From Vibrio tasmaniensis (GTDB lineage: Bacteria; Pseudomonadota; Gammaproteobacteria; Enterobacterales; Vibrionaceae): a DNA stretch of 64,000 bases. The notes under the pieces were generated by a model, which had not been told where the DNA came from, searched no databases, and saw only the letters and a list, made by a program, of their open reading frames with translations. The DNA lies in the NCBI RefSeq assembly GCF_024347635.1, contig NZ_AP025510.1:124001-188000 (forward strand), given 5' to 3'. Within the stretch, counting starts at the first letter, position 1. Every line of letters begins with the position of its first letter. Shown piece by piece: positions 39,542 to 49,320 of this stretch. Made by a program: the position numbers and the translations under genes.

Positions 39542-40651
39542 TACCAATCCGGAAAATTAACTGATCAGGTTTATCCAATCCCTTCTGCTCATTTTTGTGA
39601 CACGCTCTTTGCACTCAAGAAATTCATTCCAAGCGCAACAAACCTTGGAAACAATGTCGTTATAATCAGTGAAACTTTGATTCGCTAGATAATGTTGTCG
39701 CAACCAACTCCAAACTTGCTCTATAGGGTTAAGCTCTGGCGAGTAGGGAGGAAGCTTAATAGTACTGACGTTATTAAACTCTCTCGCAATATCATCGGTA
39801 TGCCAGCCTGCACCATCCATTATAACGACAGCATGACGTCCTTTTTCAGTAGCCTTAGATATCTGCTCTAAGTGATTTGTCATTATGTCCTTGTTAACCC
39901 AAGGAACCACTATGGCTTCGCCAATTCCTCTTTCAGGGCATACCGAACCAAACAAATAAGCGTATTCAAATTGCTGTTGTTTTACCACGCGAGGCCTCGT
40001 TCCACGAGTCGCCCAAAGACGTGTCGTTGTGTTCTGTTGGCCAAACCTAGCTTCGTCTTGAAACCAGACATCAACACTCTCTAGCCCAATATGGCCGGGG
40101 ATCTTAAGGATCGTTTCTATTTTGAATTTTTTAAAATCGTCTTGGATTTGCTGTGATTGTTTAGGGTGTTTGGAGCGAGAAGTTATCCAAGAGAAGCCCA
40201 TGTGGTCGAGGAGATAATAGATAGAATTAGGGTGGTAGTATTTATCAAAGTTTTTCACGATGTAGTCATGTATATCGCTCCCGACAAGGCGCCCGCCTGA
40301 AGGGGACTCTGCTTCTTTCTTAATGAATGCACTGAGTTGTTTTCGTTGTTCTGCATTGAGGTATGCAGGTCTGTCTGTGCGAGGTTTTTCTTGAAGCCCT
40401 TCCAATCCTTCTTCAAGAAATACTTGAACCCATTTGTTTACACTAGTTCGACTGACTTTAAGGTATTTGGAAATTTGAGTACGCGAGTGACCTTCTTTGA
40501 AGTGGGCAAGTGCTAGCAAGCGAACCTTCATTTGAATGGTTTTTTGTTGGCTTGCTAGCTTTTTAAAATCAGTATTATTAAGGCTATCCATGGCGATTTT
40601 CTGTAAGAGTTCGACGGCCTTAATTAGATCATATTTTGACTTTAATTGGTA
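39542..40651 (-). mobile_element. IS630-family element, copy C (1110 bp)
   Basis: Complete copy with TACCAATCC and AATTGGTA ends, flanked by TAA at 39539-39541 and 40652-40654. It is one base shorter than copy A because of A6 instead of A7, and differs from it by several substitutions. It is therefore an older or independently acquired copy. Confidence 0.9.
39557..40591 (-). CDS. IS630-family transposase, intact (copy C)
   Basis: A 344-residue transposase in one frame. An N-terminal helix-turn-helix region (about residues 25-60) and a linker with KPRTDRPAYLNAEQRKQL precede the DDE domain. The triad is at DEARFGQQ, MDGAGWHTDD and PPYSPELNPIEQVW. It binds the element ends and cuts and joins DNA. 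Of the three copies this is the only one with an uninterrupted frame, so it could mobilise all three. Confidence 0.93.
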   Translation of the reverse strand: MDSLNNTDFKKLASQQKTIQMKVRLLALAHFKEGHSRTQISKYLKVSRTSVNKWVQVFLEEGLEGLQEKPRTDRPAYLNAEQRKQLSAFIKKEAESPSGGRLVGSDIHDYIVKNFDKYYHPNSIYYLLDHMGFSWITSRSKHPKQSQQIQDDFKKFKIETILKIPGHIGLESVDVWFQDEARFGQQNTTTRLWATRGTRPRVVKQQQFEYAYLFGSVCPERGIGEAIVVPWVNKDIMTNHLEQISKATEKGRHAVVIMDGAGWHTDDIAREFNNVSTIKLPPYSPELNPIEQVWSWLRQHYLANQSFTDYNDIVSKVCCAWNEFLECKERVTKMSRRDWINLIS

Positions 40652-40693
40652 TAAGTCGCCTTCTTCAAAGTATCTCGCTATCTCGTAGATACA

Positions 40694-40719
40694 AAAACGC
40701 CTAGCGTTTGCTAGGCGTT
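40694..40719 (-). terminator. Terminator after pssA
   Basis: On the minus strand a 10-bp stem (AACGCCTAGC / GCTAGGCGTT, 4-base loop) is followed by TTTTTG. It ends the pssA transcript before the IS630 cluster. Confidence 0.88.
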
Positions 40720-40745
40720 GATAAATAGTGTTGTTAATACATCTA

Positions 40746-42086
40746 CTACAGTATTTGCTTAAGCACTCTGTCGGCTTTGACGCGAGTGATCTTACGAATC
40801 AACTTCTGAACTTCCATCGGGTAGCTCTCTACCTTATCTAACTGCTTATAAGTACAGATAAGTTGAGTGTGTTGAAGGATATTATCTACTTCAGCTTGGA
40901 ACTTGTCTGTTAGGTGATGGTAGTTGTCTTGGATAAAGATACCGTTCTCTAAATCCAGTTTCCATGCGCGCGGGTTTAGGTTATTGCCTGTTAGTAGCAT
41001 GTAGCGCTTATCGACCCAAATCCCCTTTAGGTGGTAGCTATTGGAATCGTGTTGCCAAAGTCGAATTGATAGATTACGACTAGCAATATGAGCTTCATTA
41101 GCTTTAGCGAAACGGCGTAAGTTCAATTCGTAAAGGTAAGGCAGCCCACCAATCGTTTTAAACTCTTCTTCTGGTGAGATAAAGAAATCATTCGCTGTCT
41201 TATCGCCAACAACAATACTGACCTTTACGCCACGCTTAAGCGCTTTCTTTACTTCTTTAGCTAGGCTAGGTGGAAAGTTGAAGTAAGGTGTGCAGATAAA
41301 TATTTCATCTTTAGCTTGAGCGACAAGTTGATTGATTCCCTGATTCAGACGGTTACGTCTTTTACCGATACCAACCAATGGTGTTACAGCAACTTGCTCT
41401 GCAGAAACGTCTTGTCCATCGAATTGATACTGAGATCTTGCTAGGGAAGCTCGAAACTGGCGAATCGCTGGTTTCAGCTCTTTGGTTGCAGGCTTGTTCT
41501 TATCTGCTAAGTCGTAAACAGCACTATCTGAGATCATCTGCTCCTGCACGTAGCTAAACATCGAGTCAGAAAGTGCTGAGTTGTTTAAAACATGGTAGCG
41601 GTCAAAGCGATAGCGGTCATGGTAGTTCAGGTAGATATTGTTAAGGCTTGCACCGCTGTATATCACACTGTCATCGACGATAAACCCCTTTAAGTGCAAT
41701 ACGCCAAAGACTTCTTTACCGCGAACTGGAATGCCATAGACAGGTACAGAGTGCTGATATTTTTCTGCGAACTCTTTATACATCGCTGCATTGCCTTCAG
41801 AAGACTCCGCGCCAATCAATCCACGTTGAGCTCTGTGCCAATCGACACACACACTCACATCTAATTCTGGATTCTTTTGCTTTGCTTCATATAAGGCAGT
41901 TAGGATCTCACGGCCAGCCTCATCATCTTCAAGATACAAAGCGACTAAACTAATACGAGTTGTTGCGCGAGATATCTCATCAAGTAAGCGAGCTCTAAAC
42001 TCTTGCGCTGATAGTAGTACTTCAAACTTGTCAGGATTCTGCGCTATGGTTGGCAACTGTATGAATGGATTCCTACTGGCAATCAT
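40746..42086 (-). CDS. pssA: CDP-diacylglycerol--serine O-phosphatidyltransferase PssA
   Basis: A 446-residue phospholipase-D-superfamily enzyme that makes phosphatidylserine, the precursor of phosphatidylethanolamine. It has two HKD motifs: HLKGFIVDDS (His131, Lys133, Asp138) and HLKGIWVDK (His352, Lys354, Asp359), the latter followed by LTGNNLNPRAW. This is the proteobacterial type II enzyme, a peripheral membrane protein without transmembrane helices. It stands alone, with its own terminator. Confidence 0.96.
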   Translation of the reverse strand: MIASRNPFIQLPTIAQNPDKFEVLLSAQEFRARLLDEISRATTRISLVALYLEDDEAGREILTALYEAKQKNPELDVSVCVDWHRAQRGLIGAESSEGNAAMYKEFAEKYQHSVPVYGIPVRGKEVFGVLHLKGFIVDDSVIYSGASLNNIYLNYHDRYRFDRYHVLNNSALSDSMFSYVQEQMISDSAVYDLADKNKPATKELKPAIRQFRASLARSQYQFDGQDVSAEQVAVTPLVGIGKRRNRLNQGINQLVAQAKDEIFICTPYFNFPPSLAKEVKKALKRGVKVSIVVGDKTANDFFISPEEEFKTIGGLPYLYELNLRRFAKANEAHIASRNLSIRLWQHDSNSYHLKGIWVDKRYMLLTGNNLNPRAWKLDLENGIFIQDNYHHLTDKFQAEVDNILQHTQLICTYKQLDKVESYPMEVQKLIRKITRVKADRVLKQIL

Positions 42087-42177
42087 ATTGACTGTTTTAC
42101 CTTAAAAATATGCAAAATTGCGAACCTTGAATTTTACCAAAGGGATAGACCCAAATACTAGATGATCGAGGCATTCT

Positions 42178-42609
42178 CTAACAATTTTGCTGATAATGCA
42201 TAGGAATGAGATCTTTTCCGCTATTCGAATAGCGTTCGTACAAAACTCTTAGAGCATTAGGCAGATCTTTAGGGGCTATTTGTACGAATTGGTGGCGCGC
42301 GTAAAAATTGGTGAGATGAGCGTATGCAAAACAGTAATCTTTTTTCGTTAGCGTGTGCTGTACACAATAATCCATAAGTTGGGAGCCTAATTGCTTACCA
42401 CGATGTTGTTTTGATATCGCCATACCGGTAAGTAAGCGATTATCTTCAATGGTGCGAAAACGCACGACACCACAAAGCTCGTTATCTAGTAATAACGAAT
42501 AGATCAGTTCACTCTTGTTCGCTTTTCCCGTTGGATAATGTTCTTTATAGAAACGTTTAACTAGGGGAATCTTTACTGGGTCTAATTGAGTAATGATGAC
42601 ATTGTTCAT
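42178..42609 (-). CDS. GNAT-family N-acetyltransferase
   Basis: A 143-residue single GNAT domain. The acetyl-CoA pyrophosphate loop is QHRGKQLGSQLM (about residues 92-103, the Q/R-x-x-G-x-G/A motif), preceded by a beta-strand LLTGMAI and followed by FYARHQFVQI. The substrate is unknown. It is divergent from murB, with only a 66-base gap to that gene's likely start. Confidence 0.82.
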   Translation of the reverse strand: MNNVIITQLDPVKIPLVKRFYKEHYPTGKANKSELIYSLLLDNELCGVVRFRTIEDNRLLTGMAISKQHRGKQLGSQLMDYCVQHTLTKKDYCFAYAHLTNFYARHQFVQIAPKDLPNALRVLYERYSNSGKDLIPMHYQQNC

Positions 42610-42675
42610 TCAGTCACTGCGCCATTGGTTTATCTGCTGTAGAATGACCGCAGTGTAAGTTAATTGAATATCGCC

Positions 42676-43722
42676 ATGCAATTCCATCTCAATGCTAGTT
42701 TAAAAAATGTTCATACTTTTTCCATCGATCAGACGTGTGATGCGTTGGTTGAAGTCACTACTACCGAAGAATTGATTTCCGTTTACAGAGACCCTAAATG
42801 GTCAGATTTACCTAAGTTAATACTGGGTAAGGGCAGTAATATGCTTTTTACTGAGCACTTCGCTGGCCTGGTTATTGTGAATAAATTGGCCGGGATTAAG
42901 CTGACCGAGACGGACAGTCATCACCTACTGCATGTAAATGGTGGGGAGGATTGGCCAAGCTTGGTTGAGTGGAGTGTCGATAAGGGGCTGGGTGGCCTAG
43001 AAAATCTAGCAATGATACCCGGCTGTTCAGGCTCTGCTCCGATTCAGAATATTGGTGCGTATGGTGTTGAGTTGCAAGACGTATGCGAGTATGTCGATAT
43101 CCTGTGTCTGGATACTTATACAGTTAAGCGATTAAGCAAAGAAGAATGTCTCTTTGGTTACCGAGATTCAATTTTCAAACACGGCCTCTATGGTAAAGCG
43201 CTCGTTGTTGCGATTGGTTTGACGTTGCCGAAAGAGTGGGAGCCATGCAATCACTACGGCCCGTTAAAAAGCCTTCCTGTCGAGACTCTCTCTCCTCGTA
43301 CTATATTTGATGAAGTATGTGCTATCCGTTCAAGCAAGCTGCCAGACCCTAGAGTCCAAGGCAATGCGGGTAGCTTCTTCAAAAACCCTGTGATCACCAA
43401 AGATCATTTTGATCGCTTGTTAGCGCTATATCCCAACATTGTCGGCTATGAGAACAATGACATGATCAAAGTCGCTGCAGGCTGGCTGATTGATCAATGC
43501 GAGTTCAAAGGCGTGACAGAAGGCGGTGCTCAAGTTCACCCAAACCAGGCATTAGTTATCATCAATTATGATGAGGCTTCTGCTGTGGATATCCTTAAGC
43601 TTGCAGAACGAGTGCGCCAATCTGTCTTGAATAAATTCGATATACGATTGGAACATGAAGTGCGTTTTATGGGGCGAGACCGCGAAACAAACCTAGATAA
43701 AGCTTTGGAGTCATTGGGATGA
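42676..43722 (+). CDS. murB: UDP-N-acetylenolpyruvoylglucosamine reductase MurB
   Basis: A flavoprotein of 348 residues that reduces UDP-GlcNAc-enolpyruvate to UDP-MurNAc with NADPH. The FAD-binding segments LGKGSNMLFT and AMIPGCSGSAPIQNIGAYGV are clear. The catalytic serine lies in GNAGSFFKNP and the C-terminal glutamate in LEHEVRFMG. I prefer the ATG at 42676; an in-frame TTG four codons earlier (42664) is possible. Its last four bases overlap birA (ATGA), the same murB-birA pairing as in E. coli. Confidence 0.95.
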   Translation: MQFHLNASLKNVHTFSIDQTCDALVEVTTTEELISVYRDPKWSDLPKLILGKGSNMLFTEHFAGLVIVNKLAGIKLTETDSHHLLHVNGGEDWPSLVEWSVDKGLGGLENLAMIPGCSGSAPIQNIGAYGVELQDVCEYVDILCLDTYTVKRLSKEECLFGYRDSIFKHGLYGKALVVAIGLTLPKEWEPCNHYGPLKSLPVETLSPRTIFDEVCAIRSSKLPDPRVQGNAGSFFKNPVITKDHFDRLLALYPNIVGYENNDMIKVAAGWLIDQCEFKGVTEGGAQVHPNQALVIINYDEASAVDILKLAERVRQSVLNKFDIRLEHEVRFMGRDRETNLDKALESLG

Positions 43723-44684
43723 GAGAGCACAGTACCAAACTTGCACTATTGAGATGTCTTGCTGACGGTGAGTTTCATTCAGGTGAAGGCCTAGGTGAAA
43801 TGATCGGTGTGTCACGAGCGGCTATCAGTAAGCACATTAAAGGTATTCAAGAGTGGGGATTAGATATCTATCGAGTACAAGGCAAAGGTTATAAGCTAGC
43901 CAGTCGTTTAGATATGCTTGACCAAGAAAAGTTATCTGCAGTGAGTCGCGATGCTGCTCTTGAACTCATTCCAATCATAGGTTCAACAAACCAACATCTA
44001 TTAGAGCGAACTAGCACCCTCGAATCGGGGTCTGTCTGTATTGCTGAATATCAAGCTGCGGGACGTGGACGTCGTGGACGAGAGTGGGTATCGCCATTCG
44101 GTGCAAACCTCTATCTTTCAATGTATTGGAGACTCGACGCAGGGATGGCTGCCGCAATGGGCTTGAGCCTTGTGGTTGGTGTCGCTGTTGTTGAAGCTTT
44201 GGAAGAGATGGGCGTAGAAGGTATAAAGCTCAAATGGCCGAACGACCTTTACCACAATGACAAGAAGCTTGCAGGTATCTTGGTAGAACTGTCAGGGCAG
44301 TCTGGTGGCGCTGCTCATATTGTGATTGGGTTGGGGCTAAACTTATCCATGGATCCAACAATATCAGGTATTGGCCAACCTTGGACTTCTCTTAAAGAAG
44401 TGTGTGATGGAAAAGTCCCCGATCGTAACCAGTTAGCGCAGACTCTGATCAATGCTTGGGATAAGTCCCTTGTCGATTATGAGCAGAAAGGGATGTCGAA
44501 TTTTGTAGAACGTTGGAACCGCTTAGATAATTTCTTAGGTCGCAATGTTAGGTTGATCATTGGACCTAGAGAAATTGAAGGTGTTGTTCAAGGCATCGAT
44601 GAACAAGGTGCTGTATTACTCAAAACTGAGAATGGTGTCGAGCGCTATATCGGTGGTGAGATATCGCTAAGAAAAGGCGACTAA
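43719..44684 (+). CDS. birA: Bifunctional biotin ligase / biotin operon repressor BirA
   Basis: A 321-residue protein. The N-terminal winged helix-turn-helix (about 15-45, MIGVSRAAISKHI) represses the bio operon when loaded with biotinyl-AMP. The central ligase domain has the GRGRRGREW loop (about 115-123) and KWPNDLYHNDKKLAGIL, and a C-terminal SH3-like domain follows. It biotinylates the acetyl-CoA carboxylase carrier protein. It overlaps murB by four bases and is probably co-transcribed and translationally coupled. Confidence 0.96.
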   Translation: MREHSTKLALLRCLADGEFHSGEGLGEMIGVSRAAISKHIKGIQEWGLDIYRVQGKGYKLASRLDMLDQEKLSAVSRDAALELIPIIGSTNQHLLERTSTLESGSVCIAEYQAAGRGRRGREWVSPFGANLYLSMYWRLDAGMAAAMGLSLVVGVAVVEALEEMGVEGIKLKWPNDLYHNDKKLAGILVELSGQSGGAAHIVIGLGLNLSMDPTISGIGQPWTSLKEVCDGKVPDRNQLAQTLINAWDKSLVDYEQKGMSNFVERWNRLDNFLGRNVRLIIGPREIEGVVQGIDEQGAVLLKTENGVERYIGGEISLRKGD

Positions 44685-44691
44685 GACGTTA

Positions 44692-45615
44692 CTATTTTCT
44701 TAGTAACACTTCTTCAACCATATGATCTGCGCCTTTACGTAGAATCAAGTGAGCCCTTTCTCGTGTCGGAAGGATATTTTGTTCTAGGTTCAAGCCATTA
44801 ATTGAACTCCAGATACCTTCCGCTTTATCCAGTGCTGCTTGGTTCGATAATTTCGTGTAATGACTAAAGTAAGAGCCAGGTTTGGTAAACGCGCCATCGC
44901 GGAATTTCATAAAGCGATTGACGTACCACTCTTTGATTTGTTGGCTATCAGCGTCAACATAGAGTGAGAAATCAAGGAAGTCTGAAATAAACACGCGATG
45001 TGGCTCGTGTGGATCATTCATGCCTGTTTGTAAGACATTAAGCCCTTCAATAATAAGCACATCTGGTAGGTCGACGCACTTAACGTCATCAGTAATGTTG
45101 TACGTAAGATGCGAGTACACGGGTGCCGTGACATTTCTCTTGCATGCTTTTACATCCGAAACAAAGTTCACTAAACGCTTAATGTCGTAAGACTCCGGAA
45201 AGCCTTTTTTGCTCATCAATCCTTTTTCTTCTAACACCTCATTTGGGTATAAGAAGCCATCGGTTGTCACTAGTTCAACTTTTGGGTGGTTCTCCCAGCG
45301 AGAAAGTAGGGCTTTAAGGAGTCGTGCTGTCGTACTTTTGCCAACAGCGACACTTCCAGCAATACCGATGATAAAAGGTGGTGCTTTCTCGTTTTTATCC
45401 AGGAATTGATGGAGTACTGAGTTTCTATTCTGTCTGGCTGCCACATAGAGATTTAACAGACGAGAGAGCGGCAGGTAGATCTCAACAGCTTCCTCCATTG
45501 TGAGCTTTTCATTGATGCCTTGAAGCTCTTTTAAGTCGCTCTCAGAAAGTGTCATCGGAACTAAATTCCTTAGCTCAGACCAACGTTCGCGGTCAAATGA
45601 CATAAATGGGCTCAT
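44692..45615 (-). CDS. coaA: Type I pantothenate kinase CoaA
   Basis: The 307-residue enzyme catalyses the first, regulated step of CoA synthesis. The P-loop [12 protein letters not shown] and the conserved TTDGFLYPN and [13 protein letters not shown] segments are visible. I start at [12 protein letters not shown] (45615), which aligns with the family N terminus. The frame is open to 45663, but that extension is cysteine- and aromatic-rich and unlike the family. It is convergent with birA, only seven bases apart, with no clear terminator between them. Confidence 0.94.
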   Translation of the reverse strand: MSPFMSFDRERWSELRNLVPMTLSESDLKELQGINEKLTMEEAVEIYLPLSRLLNLYVAARQNRNSVLHQFLDKNEKAPPFIIGIAGSVAVGKSTTARLLKALLSRWENHPKVELVTTDGFLYPNEVLEEKGLMSKKGFPESYDIKRLVNFVSDVKACKRNVTAPVYSHLTYNITDDVKCVDLPDVLIIEGLNVLQTGMNDPHEPHRVFISDFLDFSLYVDADSQQIKEWYVNRFMKFRDGAFTKPGSYFSHYTKLSNQAALDKAEGIWSSINGLNLEQNILPTRERAHLILRKGADHMVEEVLLRK

Positions 45616-45782
45616 ATAAACTCTATAGTGGATAACAAAACAAGTGCATGGAAAATACATCAAGCGATAGATAAATAAAATATCTTCCTGTACTAGATGT
45701 GGGTTAAAGGCAGAAACCTTGAGCTAAATAGCTGTATATAGGAATTTGATAGGAGAATTTTTCACTTTTTTTCAATTTACTA

Positions 45783-45811
45783 TTGCAAGGTGGAAAATCA
45801 TTCAATAAAAT
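45783..45811 (+). promoter_or_regulatory. Promoter of the Thr-Tyr-Gly-Thr tRNA / tufB operon
   Basis: TTGCAA at 45783-45788 and TAAAAT at 45806-45811 with a 17-base spacer are followed by the GC-rich discriminator GCGCCCC and the first tRNA 13 bases after the -10. The GC-rich discriminator suggests stringent control. Confidence 0.82.
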
Positions 45812-45824
45812 GCGCCCCACTTGT

Positions 45825-45900
<76 letters not shown>

Positions 45901-45944
45901 CTTTCTCCCTTTCTTTAAGGTAAGCGAGAGAAAGCTCAAAATTT

Positions 45945-46029
<85 letters not shown>

Positions 46030-46068
46030 TATTCTAAAGGTTAAATAGCTCAAACAGAGTTACGTGTT

Positions 46069-46143
<75 letters not shown>

Positions 46144-46156
46144 ACTCATTTTGTGT

Positions 46157-46232
46157 GCTGATATAGCTCAGTCGGTAGAGCGCACCCTTGGTAAGGGTGA
46201 GGCCCCCAGTTCGACTCTGGGTATTAGCACCA
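46157..46232 (+). tRNA. tRNA-Thr (GGT)
   Basis: A 76-base cloverleaf with acceptor stem GCTGATA, anticodon loop TTGGTAA and encoded CCA. Equivalent of E. coli thrT. No strong terminator separates it from tufB, so the tRNA-tufB co-transcript of E. coli is probably conserved. Confidence 0.97.
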
Positions 46233-46326
46233 GTCTAAAGCTTCTTCTCCTTTTAATAAAAAAACCATTTTTTTGGTTGCGTGGTCTTATTTTAAGCCAC
46301 CTAATCCGTACCTAGAGGGACACCCC

Positions 46327-47511
46327 ATGTCTAAAGAAAAATTTGAACGTACGAAACCGCACGTAAACGTTGGTACTATCGGCCACGTTGACCACGGTAA
46401 AACAACTCTAACTGCTGCTATCTGTACTACACTTGCAAAAGTGTACGGCGGTGTTGCTAAAGATTTCGCATCTATCGATAACGCTCCAGAAGAGCGCGAG
46501 CGCGGTATCACAATCGCAACTTCTCACGTTGAGTACGATACTCCTGAACGTCACTACGCACACGTAGACTGTCCTGGACACGCCGATTATGTTAAAAACA
46601 TGATCACTGGTGCTGCTCAAATGGACGGCGGTATCCTAGTTGTTGCTGCTACAGATGGCCCTATGCCACAAACTCGTGAGCACATCCTACTTGGTCGTCA
46701 AGTTGGTATCCCTTACATCATCGTATTCATGAACAAATGTGACATGGTTGATGACGAAGAGCTACTTGAGCTAGTAGAAATGGAAGTTCGTGAACTTCTT
46801 TCTGAGTACGAGTACCCAGGAGACGACCTTCCAGTAATTCAAGGTTCTGCACTTGGCGCTCTAAACGGCGAAAAGCAGTGGGAAGACAAGATCGTTGAGC
46901 TTGCAGAAGCACTAGATTCTTACATTCCACTTCCAGAGCGTGCTGTTGATCTACCGTTCCTACTTCCTATTGAAGATGTATTCTCAATCCAAGGTCGTGG
47001 TACTGTAGTTACTGGTCGTATCGAGCGCGGTATCCTACGTGTAGGTGACGAAGTAGAAATCGTTGGTATCAAAGAGACTACTCTTACTACTTGTACTGGT
47101 GTTGAAATGTTCCGTAAACTGCTTGACGAAGGTCGTGCAGGTGAGAACGTTGGTGCACTTCTACGTGGTACTAAGCGTGATGACGTTGAACGTGGCCAAG
47201 TACTTTCTGCTAAAGGTTCAATCAACCCACACACTAAGTTTGAGTCTGAAGTATACGTACTTTCTAAAGACGAAGGCGGCCGTCACACTCCTTTCTTCAA
47301 GGGTTACCGTCCACAGTTCTACTTCCGTACAACTGACGTAACAGGCGACATCACTCTACCTGAAGGCGTAGAAATGGTAATGCCAGGTGACAACGTTCAA
47401 ATGACTGTTGAGCTAATCGCTCCAATCGCAATGGACGAAGGTCTACGTTTCGCAATCCGCGAAGGTGGCCGTACAGTTGGTGCTGGTGTTGTAGCTAAAA
47501 TCTTTGCATAA
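46327..47511 (+). CDS. tufB: Elongation factor Tu
   Basis: A 394-residue GTPase that delivers aminoacyl-tRNA to the ribosome. The GTP-binding motifs are GHVDHGKT (G1), DCPGH (G3) and NKCD (G4), followed by two beta-barrel domains. The frame is open upstream to 46273, but the correct start is the ATG at 46327 ([11 protein letters not shown]) with GAGGG upstream. Codon choice is strongly biased, as in highly expressed genes. Position after the four tRNAs identifies it as the tufB copy. Confidence 0.98.
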   Translation: MSKEKFERTKPHVNVGTIGHVDHGKTTLTAAICTTLAKVYGGVAKDFASIDNAPEERERGITIATSHVEYDTPERHYAHVDCPGHADYVKNMITGAAQMDGGILVVAATDGPMPQTREHILLGRQVGIPYIIVFMNKCDMVDDEELLELVEMEVRELLSEYEYPGDDLPVIQGSALGALNGEKQWEDKIVELAEALDSYIPLPERAVDLPFLLPIEDVFSIQGRGTVVTGRIERGILRVGDEVEIVGIKETTLTTCTGVEMFRKLLDEGRAGENVGALLRGTKRDDVERGQVLSAKGSINPHTKFESEVYVLSKDEGGRHTPFFKGYRPQFYFRTTDVTGDITLPEGVEMVMPGDNVQMTVELIAPIAMDEGLRFAIREGGRTVGAGVVAKIFA

Positions 47512-47530
47512 GATTTGACGAACCACTAGT

Positions 47531-47559
47531 AAAAAGGGCATCATTTGATGCCCTTTTTC
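47531..47559 (+). terminator. Terminator after tufB
   Basis: The stem AAAAAGGGCATCA / TGATGCCCTTTTT with a 3-base loop is symmetrical and ends in a T tract. Confidence 0.93.
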
Positions 47560-47734
47560 TGCGCTGAAAAAAGAGTTGAGTGTTTTGACATCAATTTTAG
47601 CTCTTAGCAAAGAATTAAACGGTCTTTTTAACTAAAATGACTGTTAGATGTGTTGTTTTGCAACGCAAAGGAATGTGCCCTGCAACAGCGGGGTTATTGT
47701 CGTCTATATTTAAGACTTATCACAGGTTGGTTTT

Positions 47735-48112
47735 ATGAAAGCAAACGCTGAAACTCCTGATAGCTCAGGTGCAGCAGATACAATGAAGTGGGTAGTCGCT
47801 TTTGTACTGTTGGCTGCTGCTGTTGTGGGTAATTACCTGTATGGTGAATTGTCTGTTGTAATTCGCGCTGCAGGTGTAGTTGTGCTGATTGCTGCCGCAC
47901 TAGGCGTTGCAGCAACAACAACTAAAGGTAAAGCTGCGATCGATTTTGCAAAAGAATCTCGTATGGAGATTCGTAAAGTTGTTTGGCCTACTCGCCAAGA
48001 AACTATGCAAACTACATTGATCGTTTTAGCTGTATGTATTGTTATGTCTCTAGTGCTTTGGGGAATTGACGGCATTATGGTCCGTTTAGTTTCTCTAGCG
48101 ACTGGGGTGTAG
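47735..48112 (+). CDS. secE: Preprotein translocase subunit SecE
   Basis: The 125-residue inner-membrane subunit that clamps SecY in the Sec translocon. There are three transmembrane segments (about 18-38, 42-62 and 93-115), the long form found in gammaproteobacteria. The conserved cytoplasmic core [15 protein letters not shown] precedes the last helix. GGTTGG lies before the ATG. nusG starts 13 bases after its stop, forming the conserved secE-nusG operon. Confidence 0.96.
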   Translation: MKANAETPDSSGAADTMKWVVAFVLLAAAVVGNYLYGELSVVIRAAGVVVLIAAALGVAATTTKGKAAIDFAKESRMEIRKVVWPTRQETMQTTLIVLAVCIVMSLVLWGIDGIMVRLVSLATGV

Positions 48113-48125
48113 AGGGTTCTGATTC

Positions 48126-48674
48126 ATGAGTGAAGCTCCAAAAAAACGTTGGTATGTAGTTCAAGCCTTTTCTGGCTATGAAGGTCGTGTATCTCAATCG
48201 TTACGCGAACATATTAAAATGCACGACATGGAAGAATTCTTTGGTGACGTTTTAGTACCTACTGAAGAAGTAGTGGAAATGCGTGCAGGTCAACGCCGTA
48301 AAAGCGAACGTAAGTTCTTCCCTGGCTACGTATTAGTGCAAATGATCATGAATGATGAATCATGGCACTTAGTACGCAGCATTCCTCGTGTTATGGGCTT
48401 CATTGGTGGTACCTCTGATCGTCCTGCACCAATCACTGACAAAGAAGCTGATGCTATCTTGAACCGTCTAGAGAAAGCGAGCGAGTCTCCACGTCCTAAG
48501 ACAATGTTCGAAGCGGGTGAAGTGGTTCGTGTGAACGATGGTCCATTTGCTGACTTTAACGGTACTGTTGAAGAAGTGGATTACGAGAAGAGCCGCATTA
48601 AGGTATCTGTATCGATCTTTGGTCGTGCAACACCTGTTGAGCTTGAATTTGGTCAGGTTGAGAAACTAGACTAA
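48126..48674 (+). CDS. nusG: Transcription termination/antitermination factor NusG
   Basis: A 182-residue protein with an N-terminal NGN domain (about 1-118, [16 protein letters not shown]) that binds RNA polymerase, and a C-terminal KOW domain (about 125-182, [19 protein letters not shown]) that contacts Rho or ribosomal S10. It couples transcription to translation. It is downstream of secE in a two-gene operon that ends at a hairpin before rplK. Confidence 0.97.
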   Translation: MSEAPKKRWYVVQAFSGYEGRVSQSLREHIKMHDMEEFFGDVLVPTEEVVEMRAGQRRKSERKFFPGYVLVQMIMNDESWHLVRSIPRVMGFIGGTSDRPAPITDKEADAILNRLEKASESPRPKTMFEAGEVVRVNDGPFADFNGTVEEVDYEKSRIKVSVSIFGRATPVELEFGQVEKLD

Positions 48675-48758
48675 GACTCGGTTAGTTTGAGTAAGCTGTT
48701 GATAACTATTTAACAAGCTGTTCAAAATGAAAGAGTATAAAAAATCACCTTTTTAGGG

Positions 48759-48787
48759 TTGTTAAAGGCGCGAATTATGATTATAAT
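48759..48787 (+). promoter_or_regulatory. Promoter of the rplKA operon
   Basis: TTGTTA at 48759-48764 and TATAAT at 48782-48787 with a 17-base spacer. The -10 lies inside the terminator hairpin that ends secE-nusG, so terminator and promoter share the same DNA. Confidence 0.72.
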
Positions 48788-48800
48788 TTCGCGCCTTTTT
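48764..48800 (+). terminator. Terminator after nusG
   Basis: AAAGGCGCGAA pairs with TTCGCGCCTTT around an A/T-rich centre, followed by five Ts. It overlaps the rplK promoter. Confidence 0.85.
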
Positions 48801-48887
48801 ACTTCTATCGAAGTAAGAAAGAGTTAATTGAAATTAAGGGGAGCTTGCCTTACGGCTAGCGCATGTACCCAAAAATTAGGAAATATC

Positions 48888-49316
48888 ATGGCTAAGAAAG
48901 TTGAAGCTTATATCAAACTGCAAGTTGCAGCTGGTATGGCAAACCCAAGTCCACCGGTTGGTCCTGCTCTAGGTCAACACGGCGTGAACATCATGGAATT
49001 CTGTAAAGCGTTCAACGCAAAAACAGAATCTGTTGAGAAAGGTCTACCTACTCCAGTAGTAATTACTGTTTACAACGACCGTTCTTTCACGTTCGTAACT
49101 AAGACTCCACCTGCTGCTGTTCTTCTTAAGAAAGCTGCTGGCGTTAAGTCTGGTTCAGGTCGTCCAAACACTGAGAAAGTTGGTACTGTAACTGACGCTC
49201 AAGTTCAGGAAATCGCAGAAACTAAAGCTGCTGATATGACTGGTGCTGACATCGAAGCAATGAAGCGTTCTATTGCTGGTACTGCTCGTTCAATGGGCCT
49301 AGTGGTAGAGGGATAA
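48888..49316 (+). CDS. rplK: 50S ribosomal protein L11
   Basis: A 142-residue protein of the GTPase-associated centre, binding 23S helices 43-44. It has the typical start [20 protein letters not shown] and the [19 protein letters not shown] segment. The frame extends upstream to 48828, but the ATG at 48888 after TTAGGAAA matches the family. rplA starts four bases after its stop, forming the L11 operon, which in E. coli is autoregulated by L1 binding the leader RNA. Confidence 0.97.
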   Translation: MAKKVEAYIKLQVAAGMANPSPPVGPALGQHGVNIMEFCKAFNAKTESVEKGLPTPVVITVYNDRSFTFVTKTPPAAVLLKKAAGVKSGSGRPNTEKVGTVTDAQVQEIAETKAADMTGADIEAMKRSIAGTARSMGLVVEG

Positions 49317-49320
49317 GATC

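Noticed and set aside
37314..40651. IS630 copies as a composite transposon carrying cargo
   Set aside because: There is no DNA other than 3 bases between the copies; the structure is nested plus adjacent insertion.
46920..47234. Antisense frame within tufB
   Set aside because: Same reason: strong codon bias of tufB creates open antisense frames.
47585..47620. TTGACA at 47585 as the secE promoter
   Set aside because: The -35 match is perfect but no acceptable -10 lies 16-18 bases downstream, so I did not annotate it.
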